From contig CM029640.1 of assembly GCA_017311315.1 (NCBI GenBank), positions 18,899,283 to 18,963,282 on the forward strand: a stretch of DNA of 64,000 nucleotides, given 5' to 3'. Shown here in pieces: positions 44,061-54,479 of the stretch. A program made the translations under genes and the position numbers. The DNA is from Dendrocalamus latiflorus (Eukaryota; Streptophyta; Magnoliopsida; Poales; Poaceae). The notes below the pieces were generated by a model. It saw only the letters and a program-made list of their open reading frames with translations. It did no database searches and was not told the DNA's origin. The first letter of the stretch is position 1; the number at the start of each line of letters is the position of its first letter.

Positions 44061-46358
44061 CTAGTAGAAGCCTTGCCTGAATGCCTTGCTGACTAGCGAC
44101 CTCGGCGCTAGGTGTGAACCGCAGAAACCCTCATGAATCTCAGCAAGAAGGCTCTTTCCCTCATCTCGTGAGAGGCATCGCAGGAGCGGGGCGTAGACTC
44201 CCTTTTTGTAGAGTACACCGTCGAGCACCTGGAAGGACCTAGTACGATGCTGTAGACGTTGGAGCTCCAGGGAGTCGTCTGGCTCCGCGATGCCCTGCAA
44301 GAAACCGTAGATTGGCTCCCGCCAGTCACCCTGGCGTGCAATTTGGTGGACGAGGGCCGCATCGTGGTTGTCTTGAGCGATGGCTACTGCGGGTAGGACT
44401 TCATAGAATGCTCCTTCGGGAAGGGGAAGCTGCTGGCTGGTGGCCTTCGCAAGGACGTCGGCTTGTTCATTATCCGCGCGAGGGATGGCCTTAACCGTGA
44501 CGCCCAGGAAGTGTCGCTCCTTTGCCCTTAGGGCTGCAAGGTACTTGGCCAGCTTAGGGTCCTTGGCTTGATAGGATTTGTCGACGTGGCCCGCCACCAG
44601 CCGTGAGTCGGTGCGGACCAAGACCCGTCGTGCGCCAAGAGCCCTGAGCTTGGTGAGGCCGAAGAGCAGCGCTTCGTATTTGGCCGTGTTATTGGTGGCC
44701 GGAAATCCGAGACATGCCGAGTACAGCAGGCAGTGTCCCTCCCACGTAGTAACCACTGCACCCACGCTAGCGCCCGAAGCGTCGTAGGCTCCGTTGGTAT
44801 TGAGCATCCACACCGGGTCCTCTGGCTGTTGACGTGCTGGGCCGGTGGAGTCCACTCCGCGAGGAAGTCCACAAGGACTTGAGACTTAATTGATGTTCGC
44901 GAGGCGTAAGTCAAGCAGAAGGCGCGAGCTCGGCTGCCCACTTGCCAATGCGTCCCGTAGACTCTTTATTATGTAGCATCTCCGCCAGAGGGAACAAGGA
45001 TGGCACCATGATCGGATGAGCCAAGAAGTAATGCCAGAGCTTCCTCGAGGCCATGACCAGCGCATATGCCAATTTCTCAAGCTCCATATACCGCGTCTTG
45101 GCGCCCTGAAGGGCTTCGGAGATGAAGTATACGGGGCGCTGGAGGGCGCCCTCCTCGAGGTAAGAACGGCGCTGACCGCGGTTGTTGTCGCAGTGAGGTA
45201 AAGTAGGAGGGGAGCCTCTGGCGCTGGGGCGACCAAAGTGGAGAGGCTTGTGAGGTGCCTCTTGAGGTGGTCGAAGGCCTTCGCGCAGTCGTCGTCCCAA
45301 TGAAACCCGTCGCATCCGCGAAGGGTCTTGAAGAACGGCAGACCTCGCTCCGCTGCCCTAGATAGGAAGCGGCTCAGCACGGCCATGTGGCCAGCGAGCC
45401 TCTGGACCTCCCTTGTCGTCTTAGGTGGCTCTATAGCGAGGATCACGTCGACTTTATTGGGGTTCACCTGAATGCCACGTCCGGACACGAGGAAGCCCAG
45501 GAGCTTGCCTGCTTGCGCGCCGAAGACACACTTGTCCGGATTGAGCTTGATGCCTGCTCTCCTAAGGTTGTCGAAGGTCTCTTGGAGTCCTGACCGTGGG
45601 GGATGAGCTGCCTGGTTTTGACGACTACGTCATCGACGTAAACCTCCACGTTCCTCCCAAGCTGGGAGGCCAGCGCTAACGCGATGAGTCGGGTGAAAGT
45701 CACCCTCGCATTCTTCAAGCCGAAGGGCATCCTGACGAAGCAGAATGTCACAATCAGTGTGATGAAGCTGGTCTTGTCCTCGTCATCCTTGGCCATGTAG
45801 ATCTGGTGGTAGCCAGAGTATGCATCCAGGAAGCTCATGAGCTCGCATCCCGCTGTGGCATCCACCAGCTGATCTATACGCGGCAAGGGATAGTCTTCCT
45901 TAGGACATGCCTTGTTGAGAGCGGTAAAGTCGATGCACATACGCCAGGCGCTGCTGGCCTTTTTGACCAGCACCGGGTTGGCGAGCCAATCCGGATGTTG
46001 GACCTCGCGGATGACTCCAGCTTGGAGAAGCTTTGCTACCTCCACCTTAGCTGCTTGCTGCCGATCGATGGACATGCACTGAAGCCTCTGCTTGACCGGT
46101 TTAGTGTCGGGGCGGACCGCTAAGCTGTGCTCAATAAGGGCGCGGTTTACGTCCTTAATGTGTTCCGGGGACCACGCGAAGACATATACGTTGTCCTGGA
46201 GGACCCGGAGCAAATCTTGCTCCACCTCCGGGGGAAGGCCCTCGCCGATGGACACAAACTGACCTTCGGCTTGGAGAGGCATCCTCTTGACCCCGCCCTC
46301 CGGCCGGGGCTTGGGCGTCCATCCCGGAGCAGACGGCGTGTCTGCCTTTGCCTTGTTG
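44061..46358 (-). pseudogene. pol: reverse transcriptase and RNase H of element D
   Basis: The minus strand from about 46358 reads FAWSPEHIKDVNRALIEHSL, ADWL-type PDWLANPVLVKK, WRMCIDFTALNKACPKEDYP, FLDAYSGYHQI, RMPFGLKNARVTF, and the catalytic VYVDDVVVKT (about 45615-45645). The connection region reads VQRLAGHMAVLSRFL. RNase H begins WMLNTNGAYDASGASVGAVV and has TAKYEALLFGL and VRTDSRLVAGHV. The canonical first Asp of RNase H appears as Asn in LNTNGAY. Frameshifts lie near 45590 and 44870. Tat-type RT motifs (LNKACPKEDYPLP) support the lineage. Confidence 0.87.
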
Positions 46359-46363
46359 GCGAG

Positions 46364-46612
46364 TGTTGTAGGGGTGGCCCCCACCTAATCCCGGCAGGCC
46401 TGGTAGAAGGTTATAAGGCCCAGAATAGGCCATGTGTAATGACATAAGTGCCCCTGAAGAGGATATTCAGATGTAAGGGTATAATTGTAAAAGCACTCCC
46501 CATGTATGTATATATGGAATACAGGCCATGGGGAAGGACCCAAGCCATTACGGTCATTGTCTCCCAACTCTCCACTACCATCTCTCTCTCTGTTTGGTCT
46601 GTAGCCACAACA
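46364..46612 (+). mobile_element. solo LTR (249 bp) of the D family inside D
   Basis: It begins TGTTGTAGGGGTGGCC and ends CTGTAGCCACAACA. It is flanked by gcgag at 46359-46363 and 46613-46617. It aligns along its length with D's own LTRs but is in the opposite orientation, so it is a later insertion by a family member. Confidence 0.92.
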
Positions 46613-48125
46613 GCGAGGAAGTGCACCCTGCGGCACGGGCCCCTGGTACCAGACTCCACACGCCAGGCGAGGTCCTGGTCACCGAAGATGGTGATGACGC
46701 CTTGCGGGCCAGGGAGCTTCATGCATAAGAAGCCGTGGTGTGGCACCGCCCCAAGGGAGTTGAGGGCCGGACGCCCTAATATGGTGTTGTATGGGTGCGG
46801 GACGTCGACAACGTCGAAGGTGACATCTTCGCTCCTCGCGTTGTTGCCTTGGCCAAAAGAGATTTGGAGGCGTACCTGGCCCAATGCATTCAGCGACTGA
46901 CCCCCGAAGCCCTGCAGCGGGGTCCCTGAGGGGTCCAGCCGAGTCCCCGGGGGATCTCCATCTGGTCGAAGGCCGCCGCAGATAAGATGTTAGCGGAGCT
47001 GCCTCCATCGACCAGGACGCGTTTGATGTCATATCCAGCGATGGCGGCCTGGATGACCAGGGGTCCTGGTGAGAGAACTCCACGCCATTAGCGTCGGCAG
47101 GCGTGAAGGTAATCTCGCATTGCGCCCAGCCTGGCGATGCCCTCGCCGATAACTCCCATGTGGAGCCCCCAGAGATGACGTTTATGATCTGCCGCTGGGC
47201 TCCTTTCGGGGCTTGCACCTGTAGGGAGCCTTCTTGGGTCTGCTGTACGTGGGCTATGACGGGTGGCGCGACTGCTAGCGTTCTGTCCCTGTCAACAAGC
47301 TGACGTAGCATCGCGATGGCGGTGCACGCCCACGTGAAATGGTTGCCAGGGCCGTGCACCTCGCACCACATGCCGTAGCCCTGGTTCCCCTACTCTACGC
47401 GGGGTCTATCATTGTGTGCGCGACCGCGTCCCCGCCCCCGGCCTCCGCGGCCCTGGTCGCGAAGAGCGGGGGCGGCGTCCTCGGGGGCGCCCTCTATGTC
47501 GAAGACATATCGGGCCTTGTGGCGTCTGCGCTGGCTACGTTGGGCTTGGGCTTGCCGCTCGACACGCCCTGGCTGTGCTGGGCATCCTTGCGCTCAGGGG
47601 CGTCTGTCGAGGACCCTTGCTTGCGCTTGCCTTTTGGGGAGTCGTCCCCCGCCAGTGGGTCTTTTTGCGACGAGTCCTCCGCCTGACTGGTGTCGGAGTT
47701 GTGGCCCTTGCGCCGCCACGCGTCCTCCTCTGCCAGCGCATACTCTTCTATCTTGTCGAAGAGCTTCGCAGCCATCTTAATTGGCTTGCGCGCATTGTAC
47801 TCAGCCAACGGCCCCGGTGGAGGCCCTGTACAGCTGCATTGATAATAGTTGTCTCGTTGACGTCCTTAACTTGGCAGCGTACCTTAGTGAAGCGCTTGAA
47901 GTACTCTCGCAGCTTCTCCGAGGGTCTTTGCTTGACGGCGAAGAGCTGATCCGCGTCAACGCGCTCGACGTAGTTCCCTTGGAAGTTGTTGTAGAGGCGG
48001 TCGCAGATCTGTTCCTATGTGTAGATGGAGTTTGGCTCTATGGTAAAAAAACTAAGAAAACGTCACCCCTTGCAATGCGAGGGGGAGCCTCTTCGCCTTG
48101 GTGGTGTCGTCTCCGCCTGCAGCCT
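46613..48125 (-). pseudogene. gag: gag 3' part and protease of element D
   Basis: The minus strand continues the gag capsid region after element C (LYNNFQGNYVERVDADQLFA, KLREYFKRFTKVRCQVKDVN, about 47870-47990). A charged Ser/Lys linker with KLFDKIEEYALAEEDAWRRK follows. Next is a zinc-knuckle variant WCEVHGPGNHFTWAC (about 47325-47370), then the protease motif VLVDGGSSANILS (about 46985-47025). A frameshift near 47060 moves the protease out of the knuckle frame. Confidence 0.78.
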
Positions 48126-48130
48126 CTATG

Positions 48131-49243
48131 TGATGTGGCCAAGAGGAAGACACAAGATCAATCAAGTTCTCGTGATTGCAGTTCTATCCACAAAGTTCAT
48201 GAAGTTCTCAACGTCAATTCTGAAGTTTATAAGACACACAAAATATATATTTGGAAATCTAATGAAGTCTACTTTCCAACAAATTAAACGGCGCTTGATT
48301 TGGAACTTCCTACACAAAGTTATGGCAATTTCATTGGAAGTTGCACGAGCTGTCCGGAGAGACGCGCGAGACTTGCCAAACATAAGGAGTCCGAGTATTG
48401 CAATGCAAGTAAGGATAAAATCCGATCACACCATGGCTTTCTAAAGGTTGAGAAGGATTCCTTTTCAGGTTCCAAACGGATTTGGAAGTCCCTTGAACAA
48501 GAAAACAAAACATATAAAGATTTGAAGCTGATTCGGACTAGGATTGTGACAGCTGGCAAGACCGATACTAAAACGTCCATAACTTTCACAAACGGAGTCC
48601 GATCTGGGCGTTCTTGGACTCGTTGGGAAGATATTTTGAAGCCCCACACAATGGATGAGGTTCCAGCCATGGAATCCTCATGGTTAAGTCGCAAATTGAG
48701 AGAGAAACCAGAGGTAGCAGTTTAGGTATTTCCTTTTTAGTTCGTATTGGAGTTTGTTTCGGCCTTAGGCCAAGTAGTGCGTGAGTTGTAATCAAGGCCG
48801 TGCATTGTGCACCAATATAAGGCCAGGGCCTTAGCCCCATTGTAACTGAGGCTATGATATGATAAGTTTTTAGACTTGTGAAATAAAGGATAAAATCGCC
48901 ATGACGGTTGGTGGCGGCCAAATTGCGTGATTGCAAGGTTTTCTCGTTTGGAGTTTGCGAAGTTGGTGCAAGGCAAGAATAGGAGATTCTTGAGATTGCC
49001 CATCGAATCTATAAGGTTCATCTCTTATAATTCGTGTCTTCTTACTGAATTCACGGTTTGGGGAGTTCGGCGGATTGCTTCTAGTGTGCGCCTTGCATAC
49101 TAGTGCAAATTGCCCTTATCAATATTGTTTGCTGCATCAAGACAAGGAGAAGACTCTATCCAAGGAGAAGGAACCTCGCTGATCGTACCGGGAAAGATCG
49201 GGCCATCCCTACGCATCAACTAATGCTTAGTTGGTCCGCATCA
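48131..49243 (+). repeat. 5' LTR of element C
   Basis: It starts TGATGTGGCCAAGAGG, has a TATA-like 'accaatataaggcc' at about 48810-48823, and ends GTCCGCATCA. It has a TAA (48285-48287) where the 3' LTR has CAA, closing the frame that is open in the 3' LTR. Confidence 0.9.
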
Positions 49244-49246
49244 TCG

Positions 49247-49258
49247 TGGTATCAGAGT
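49247..49258 (+). other. primer-binding site of element C
   Basis: TGGTATCAGAGT lies three bases after the 5' LTR and is complementary to initiator tRNA-Met. Confidence 0.8.
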
Positions 49259-49296
49259 GTGGTTAATCACGGTACGAGGTTGTTGAATTTTTCTTA

Positions 49297-51477
49297 ATGG
49301 CGGATTCTATGAAGACTGAAGATGGCGTGGCGCGACATAATCATGCCGAGCTAATTGGGGAGGTGCCCCAATATGCGGCGTCTTAGTCGCCCGAGGTACG
49401 AATTGGATTTGAAGCGACACGTGACTACTTCTTGAGTTGTCACCGGAAGCTTGAAGGCAAGGTTGATGATTTGGGGGCGCGAATTGACGCGTTGACGGAG
49501 GTGATACGCGTCCAGCCACCACAATTTCAGCATGCTGAACGGGAACCTCAATATCCCGAACGGTGTGCACTGTACGAAGACGACGAACACGAGGAGGTTT
49601 TTGATGGTGCAGCAGGCTTTGCTCCACAACCACGCCGTGCTCAGGACTATCGTGGTGCTGACCGTGGTAGGGACATGCGTGGCAGAGGTGCTGCCCATGG
49701 TGGAGGTATGCATGATGGTGTTGGGTTTGCTCAGCGTGTTGCCGTGGATGATGGAATTGGGCGGATAAAAATTTCTATCCCATCATTTAATGGTAAAGCT
49801 GAACCAGAAGAGTACTTGGAGTGGGAGATGCGTGTCGAACAAATTTTTGACAGCCATCACTATACTGAGGATAAGAAGATTCGTTTGGCGACAATTGAGT
49901 TCACCGGATATGCTCTTGTTTGGTGGAATCAATTATGTCGCGTAGGAGCTCGTCCGAATACTTGGGTACAATTGAAGAATATTTTGAGGCAGCGTTTTGT
50001 CCCAGCACACTACACTAGGACCTTGTACAACCGGCTACAACAACTACGCCAAGGTAATTCTAGTGTTGATGAGTATTATAAAGAGATGGAGATGTTGATA
50101 ATCCGTACAGGAACAGAGGAGCATGATGAGGCTACTATGGCACGTTTCTTTAATGGGTTGAATGAGAATGTGCAAGATAGGGTGGAGATGGTCCATTACT
50201 ACAACATCCAAGACTTAGTGCATCAAGCTGAATGTGCTGAACAACAATTGATGCGTAAACAAGCCAAGAGAAAACATGCCAACACTCAAACAAACCCATA
50301 GAGGCGTCCATCACAGCAAGGCGATGATGTTGGTTCACACTCCAAGGTGGCGACATCAAGTCGTTCAGATGGGGCTATTTCAAAGGAGGCAAGCAACAGA
50401 GGTAAAGAAGCAACCAAATCTGATTCTAGCACGTTCTCCACCGCTAGAACAAGTCAAATTGAGTGCTTCAAGTGTAAGGGCAGGGGTCACATGATGAGGG
50501 ATTGCCCAAATGCAAGGAAGGTGTTACTCACATATGAGGGATATGCCACGGAGGGCGAAAGCGAGGAATCTGAACATGACGATGAGAAATTCAATGATTC
50601 TCCGCAAGGCATTATGTATTGTGATCCCGAGGTTGGTCCAACTTTAATGACCTAGGTGGATGGTGACAATAAGCTAATTGTTGAGAAGGGGCAGCGACGT
50701 GGTGTTTTTCAAACCCAATGCATGATCAAAGGCAAACGGTGCAAGCTTATAATCGATGGTGGAAGCTACAACAATGTGATCAGCAAGGACATAGTTGATG
50801 CACTCTCATTAACCACATGGCGTCATCCTAAGCCATACTATATGCAATGGCTTCACAATGTTGGTAAGCTGAAAGTTACTCATAAAGTTCACGTGCCGTT
50901 TTCAATTGATGGATATGAAGACAAGGTGGAGTGTGACATCGTGACTATGCACATGTGTCACATCATGTTGGGGCGTCCGTGGCAATTTGATCGCAATGTT
51001 ACACACCAAGGGAGAGCCAATCGCTTCACTTTTACGCATAAAGGTGTATTTCAATCTTTGCTGCCCAAGAGAGATGAGTAGATTATTTCTGACATTGCCA
51101 TCAAGGGCAAGGAGCTTGTGAAGATTACCATGAAACCGTGGATGGTTTCGCTTGAAGGGGGAGGGGATGATGTGGCTAAGAGGAAGACACAAGATCAATC
51201 AAGTTCCCGTGATTGCAGTTCTGTCCACAAAGTTCATGAAGTTCTCAACGTCAATTCTGAGGTTTCTAAGATACAAAAAATACATATTTGGAAAGCTAAT
51301 GAAGTCTACTTTCCAACAAATCAAACGGCGCTTGATTTGGAACTTCCTACACAAAGTTATGGTAATTTCATTGGAAGTTGCACGAGCTGTCCGGAGAGAC
51401 GCGCGAGACTTGCCAAACATAAGGAGTCCGAGTATTGCAATGTAAGGATAAAATCCGACCACACCATGGCTTTCTAA
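49297..51477 (+). pseudogene. gag: gag-protease of element C, one frame with four TAG codons, extending into the 3' LTR
   Basis: From ATG 49297 (MADSMKTEDGVARHN) one frame runs 727 codons to TAA at 51477. It is interrupted only by TAG at 49384, 50299, 50653 and 51079. Domains in order: coiled-coil N part; capsid (EEYLEWEMRVEQIFDSHHYT, YALVWWNQL, RFVPAHYTRTLYNRL); CCHC knuckle CFKCKGRGHMMRDC (about 50464-50505); retropepsin (LIIDGGSYNNVIS, MLGRPWQFDRN). Residues after about 624 are coded by the 3' LTR and include YFPTNQTALDLELPTQSY. No frameshift is seen. Each TAG is one C-to-T change from CAG. Confidence 0.87.
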
Positions 51478-52272
51478 AGGTTGAGAAGGATTCCTTTTCA
51501 GGTTCCAAATGGATTTGGAAGCCCCTTGAACAAGAAAACAAAACATATAAAGATTTGAAACTGATTCGGACTCGGATTGGGACAGCTGGCAAGACCGATA
51601 ATAAACGTCCATAACTTTCACAAACGGAGTCCGATTTGGGCGTTCTTGGACTCGTTGGAAAGCTATTTTGAAGCCCCACACAATGGATGAGGTGCCAGCC
51701 ACGGAATCCTCATGGTTAAGTCGCAAATTGAGTGAGAAACCAGAGGTAGCAGTTTAGGTATTTCCTTTTTAGTTCGTATTGGAGTTTGTTTCGGCCTTAG
51801 GCCAAGTAGTGCGTGAGTTGTAATCAAGGCCGTGCATTGTGCACCAATATAAGGCCAGGGCCTTAGCCCCATTGTAACTGAGGCTTTATGATAAGTTTTT
51901 AGACTCGTGAAATAAAGGATAAAATCGCCATGATGGTTGGTGGCGGCCAAATTGCGTGATTGCAAGGTTTTCTCGTTTGGAGTTTGCGAAGTTGGTGCAA
52001 GGCAAGAATAGGAGATTCTTGAGATTGCCCACCGAATCTACAAGATTCATCTCTTCTAATTCGTGTCTTCTTGTTGAATTCACGGTTTGGGGAGTTCGGC
52101 GGATTGCTTCTAGTGTGCGCCTTGCATACTAGTGCAAATTGCCCTTATCAATATTGTTTGCTGCATCAAGACAAGGAGAAGACTCTATCTAAGGAGAAGG
52201 AAGCTCGCTGATCGTACCGGGAAAGATCGGGTCATCCCTACACATCAAATAATCCTTAGTTGGTCCGCATCA
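51168..52272 (+). repeat. 3' LTR of element C
   Basis: It starts TGATGTGGCTAAGAGG and ends GTCCGCATCA, followed by ctatg. It is very similar to the 5' LTR, with scattered substitutions and small indels, e.g. 'gcaatgcaagtaagg' in the 5' LTR against 'gcaatgtaagg' here. Confidence 0.9.
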
Positions 52273-52277
52273 CTATG

Positions 52278-52964
52278 GCAGTCTCATACACACGCACGAA
52301 CTCCCGAGGGTCCGTGTCACCCTTGTACGGTTCGATGGTGTTGGGGAACTTGAAGTCCTCCGGCCACATCGATTGCTGTAGGCCCGCGGAGAGAGGGGAG
52401 TCCAGATCCACGCACCGCAGCGGGACGCGACTCGAGGTAGGGGCCTCACGGCTGTCTTCCTGCTCTGGTGTGGACTCCGGTGTGGCCATCGACGGGATCT
52501 GCTGGCTTCGAGTCTCTTGCATGTCCCGCACGGCTCCGCGGAGGTCCGCTAGCTCCCGCTGGAGCGTACCGATGGCCGTCAGTAAGCGCTTTGCGCGCCT
52601 GGTTGCACCGCCGGGGTGGCAGCAACCAGGCCTGCACTCCCGGGTTGCCCGACGTGCTGGTGCGATGGACTTCGGGGTCGATGACGTGGCCAACGTGGCC
52701 GTCGGAGCCGCTCGCTGCCCCCGCACTGGATGTAGGGACGACGGCCGTGCTCCCGACAACCCGGTCGGCACTACCGATGTTGATCGTTGCACCAGCGGTG
52801 GGGTCGATCGTCGCGCCATGAGCGTCGATGTTCATAGCTGCCGCGCCCATGTCGACGCTTGCGCTCGTGATTGCCGGCGCCGAAGCTCTGGTGTTGACGC
52901 AGGGCCCCGTCGCGCCCCTCTTCTTCTTCTCCGCTGCCGATGATGAAGCTTTCTTCGGTGCCAT
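52278..52964 (-). pseudogene. gag: gag N-terminal part of element D
   Basis: The minus strand starts MAPKKASSSAAEKKKRG at 52964. An Ala/Thr-rich region follows, then after a frameshift (about 52640) LLTAIGTLQRELADLRGAV (coiled coil). The start of the retrotransposon-gag domain, MWPEDFKFPNTIEPYKGDTD, then PREFVRVYETAI, stops at the insertion of element C. It resumes at 48125. Confidence 0.78.
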
Positions 52965-52996
52965 CCTTCTTCAGATCCTGGAGCTTGCTCTTGTCT

Positions 52997-53014
52997 TCCC
53001 CACGGACGGCACCA
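52997..53014 (-). other. primer-binding site of element D
   Basis: On the minus strand TGGTGCCGTCCGTGGGGA lies two bases after the 5' LTR. It has the TGG start of a tRNA-complementary site and differs from the initiator-Met site used by A, B, C and F. The tRNA was not identified. Confidence 0.6.
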
Positions 53015-53016
53015 CC

Positions 53017-53260
53017 TGTTGTGGTTACAGACCAAACAGAGAGAGAGAGGTATGGTAATGGAGAGTTAGGTGAGCAATGCTTGGGGTCTCCCCATGGCCT
53101 GGATGGCATATATATATTCACTTGGGGAATATTTTACAATTATGCCCTTACACTCAAGTATCCCTCTTAGGGGCATTTATGTGACTATACATGTCCCATT
53201 TTGGGCCTTACAACCTTCTAACAGGCTAGCCGGGCTTAAGTAAATGCCACCCCTACAACA
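53017..53260 (-). repeat. 5' LTR of element D
   Basis: The plus-strand ends are TGTTGTGGTTACAG and GCCACCCCTACAACA, followed by the TSD gaaac. Confidence 0.9.
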
Positions 53261-54140
53261 GAAACATAAAAGCGCACAACAGAAGTCAACCTATCACTTC
53301 CCTTTGATCGCTCGCCTGGTCGCCCTCATCGCTTGACCTCGCCCTCACATCTTACTCTCGTCGTCTCGTGTGTCTATGTCGACATGTATAGTTTTTGTCG
53401 CCACCGCTAATTGGGCTTCCACTGCCGCCGCTCCTTAAGGCTCACTGGTGCCATACGTTGCTACTTGGGCTTCCGCCGCCGCCGCTCCATGGGGCTCACT
53501 GCTAAGACAGGGACTAGGGATGGGCAATCAGGCAAAAAATGCAAAAGTAGGCCCGTAGGCGCCTCCACGCTGATCTGGACCATCTGATACTTCACTACTC
53601 CCCACTCCTCAGCTCCTCCCTTCCCCTTTGATGTTTGATACTTTCATCCTTTCTACTGAAATCTGAATGCATGTCGTGTGTTATGCATTTTTCTATGTAG
53701 GAATTACTTAACTAGTACCAAGTTAGGAATGTAAAATTAAGAGGATCAAGATAAAATAAAGGTGATGGAGAGCAAATCTCGTTATTTAGGTACTTAAATT
53801 CTATCTCTACTATGCTACATTGTTTTATATTTTGCCATGTTTTTCTTATTATGTTGCATCTTGAAGTATTGAGCTAAAGTTTCATATTAATGATGCATTT
53901 GTGTCTTATTTTTGTTATGCCATGGTGTGGGTATAATATGCTACATTGTTTATGCTTTGACATGTGTTTTTGTATTATGTTGTATGTTGAAGTATTGAGT
54001 TAAAGTTTTGTGTCAATGATGTATTTGTGACTTTTGTTATATTATGGTGTGGATGCAAATTGGAGTTAATTTTAGGATGTTAGCATGTTAAAGTTTAGCC
54101 CTAAGCACGATAAAATCTTAGATCTGCCACTGTCGTTATG

Positions 54141-54479
54141 CATGCTTTAGTTAGGGTGCCCTTGTCCCTCATGGTAGATCAAGTAGGACGGTTGCATCCG
54201 GTAAGTGAAATCTATATTTCTGAAAACACACTAGCTTGGCCTATTTCTGAGCTGACAAGGACATCCCTAGCACTACTGCATCTCCTCTCTCACGTCGATC
54301 TGATCATATGGTTGATAACATAGGTACTGATTTAAAGAACAAAGCATACCATAGTCCAATTACATGTATCTGTGTTAAACAGATTTGAGACCAGGTGAAA
54401 GCTAATATGACTATCTTCTAATTATTTTAATGAATAGCAATACCTCCCAAGTGTTCTTGTTTGTGTTACTTAGGTATAC
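54141..54479. other. intergenic, no gene recognised
   Basis: AT-rich sequence between the hAT end and the decayed gypsy element G. Nothing was recognised on either strand. Confidence 0.4.

Larger units (their letters stand above)
48131..52272 (+). mobile_element. gypsy element C, gag-protease only, 4142 bp
   Basis: It has LTRs 48131-49243 (1113 bp) and 51168-52272 (1105 bp), both TGATGTGGCyAAGAGG..GGTCCGCATCA. It is flanked by the identical ctatg at 48126-48130 and 52273-52277. The internal region is only 1.92 kb. It encodes gag and protease in one frame and nothing of reverse transcriptase, RNase H or integrase. The polypurine tract GAAGGGGGAGGGGA lies just before the 3' LTR. This is a structurally complete non-autonomous element that must borrow enzymes. 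The host site is the gag of element D. Confidence 0.92.
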
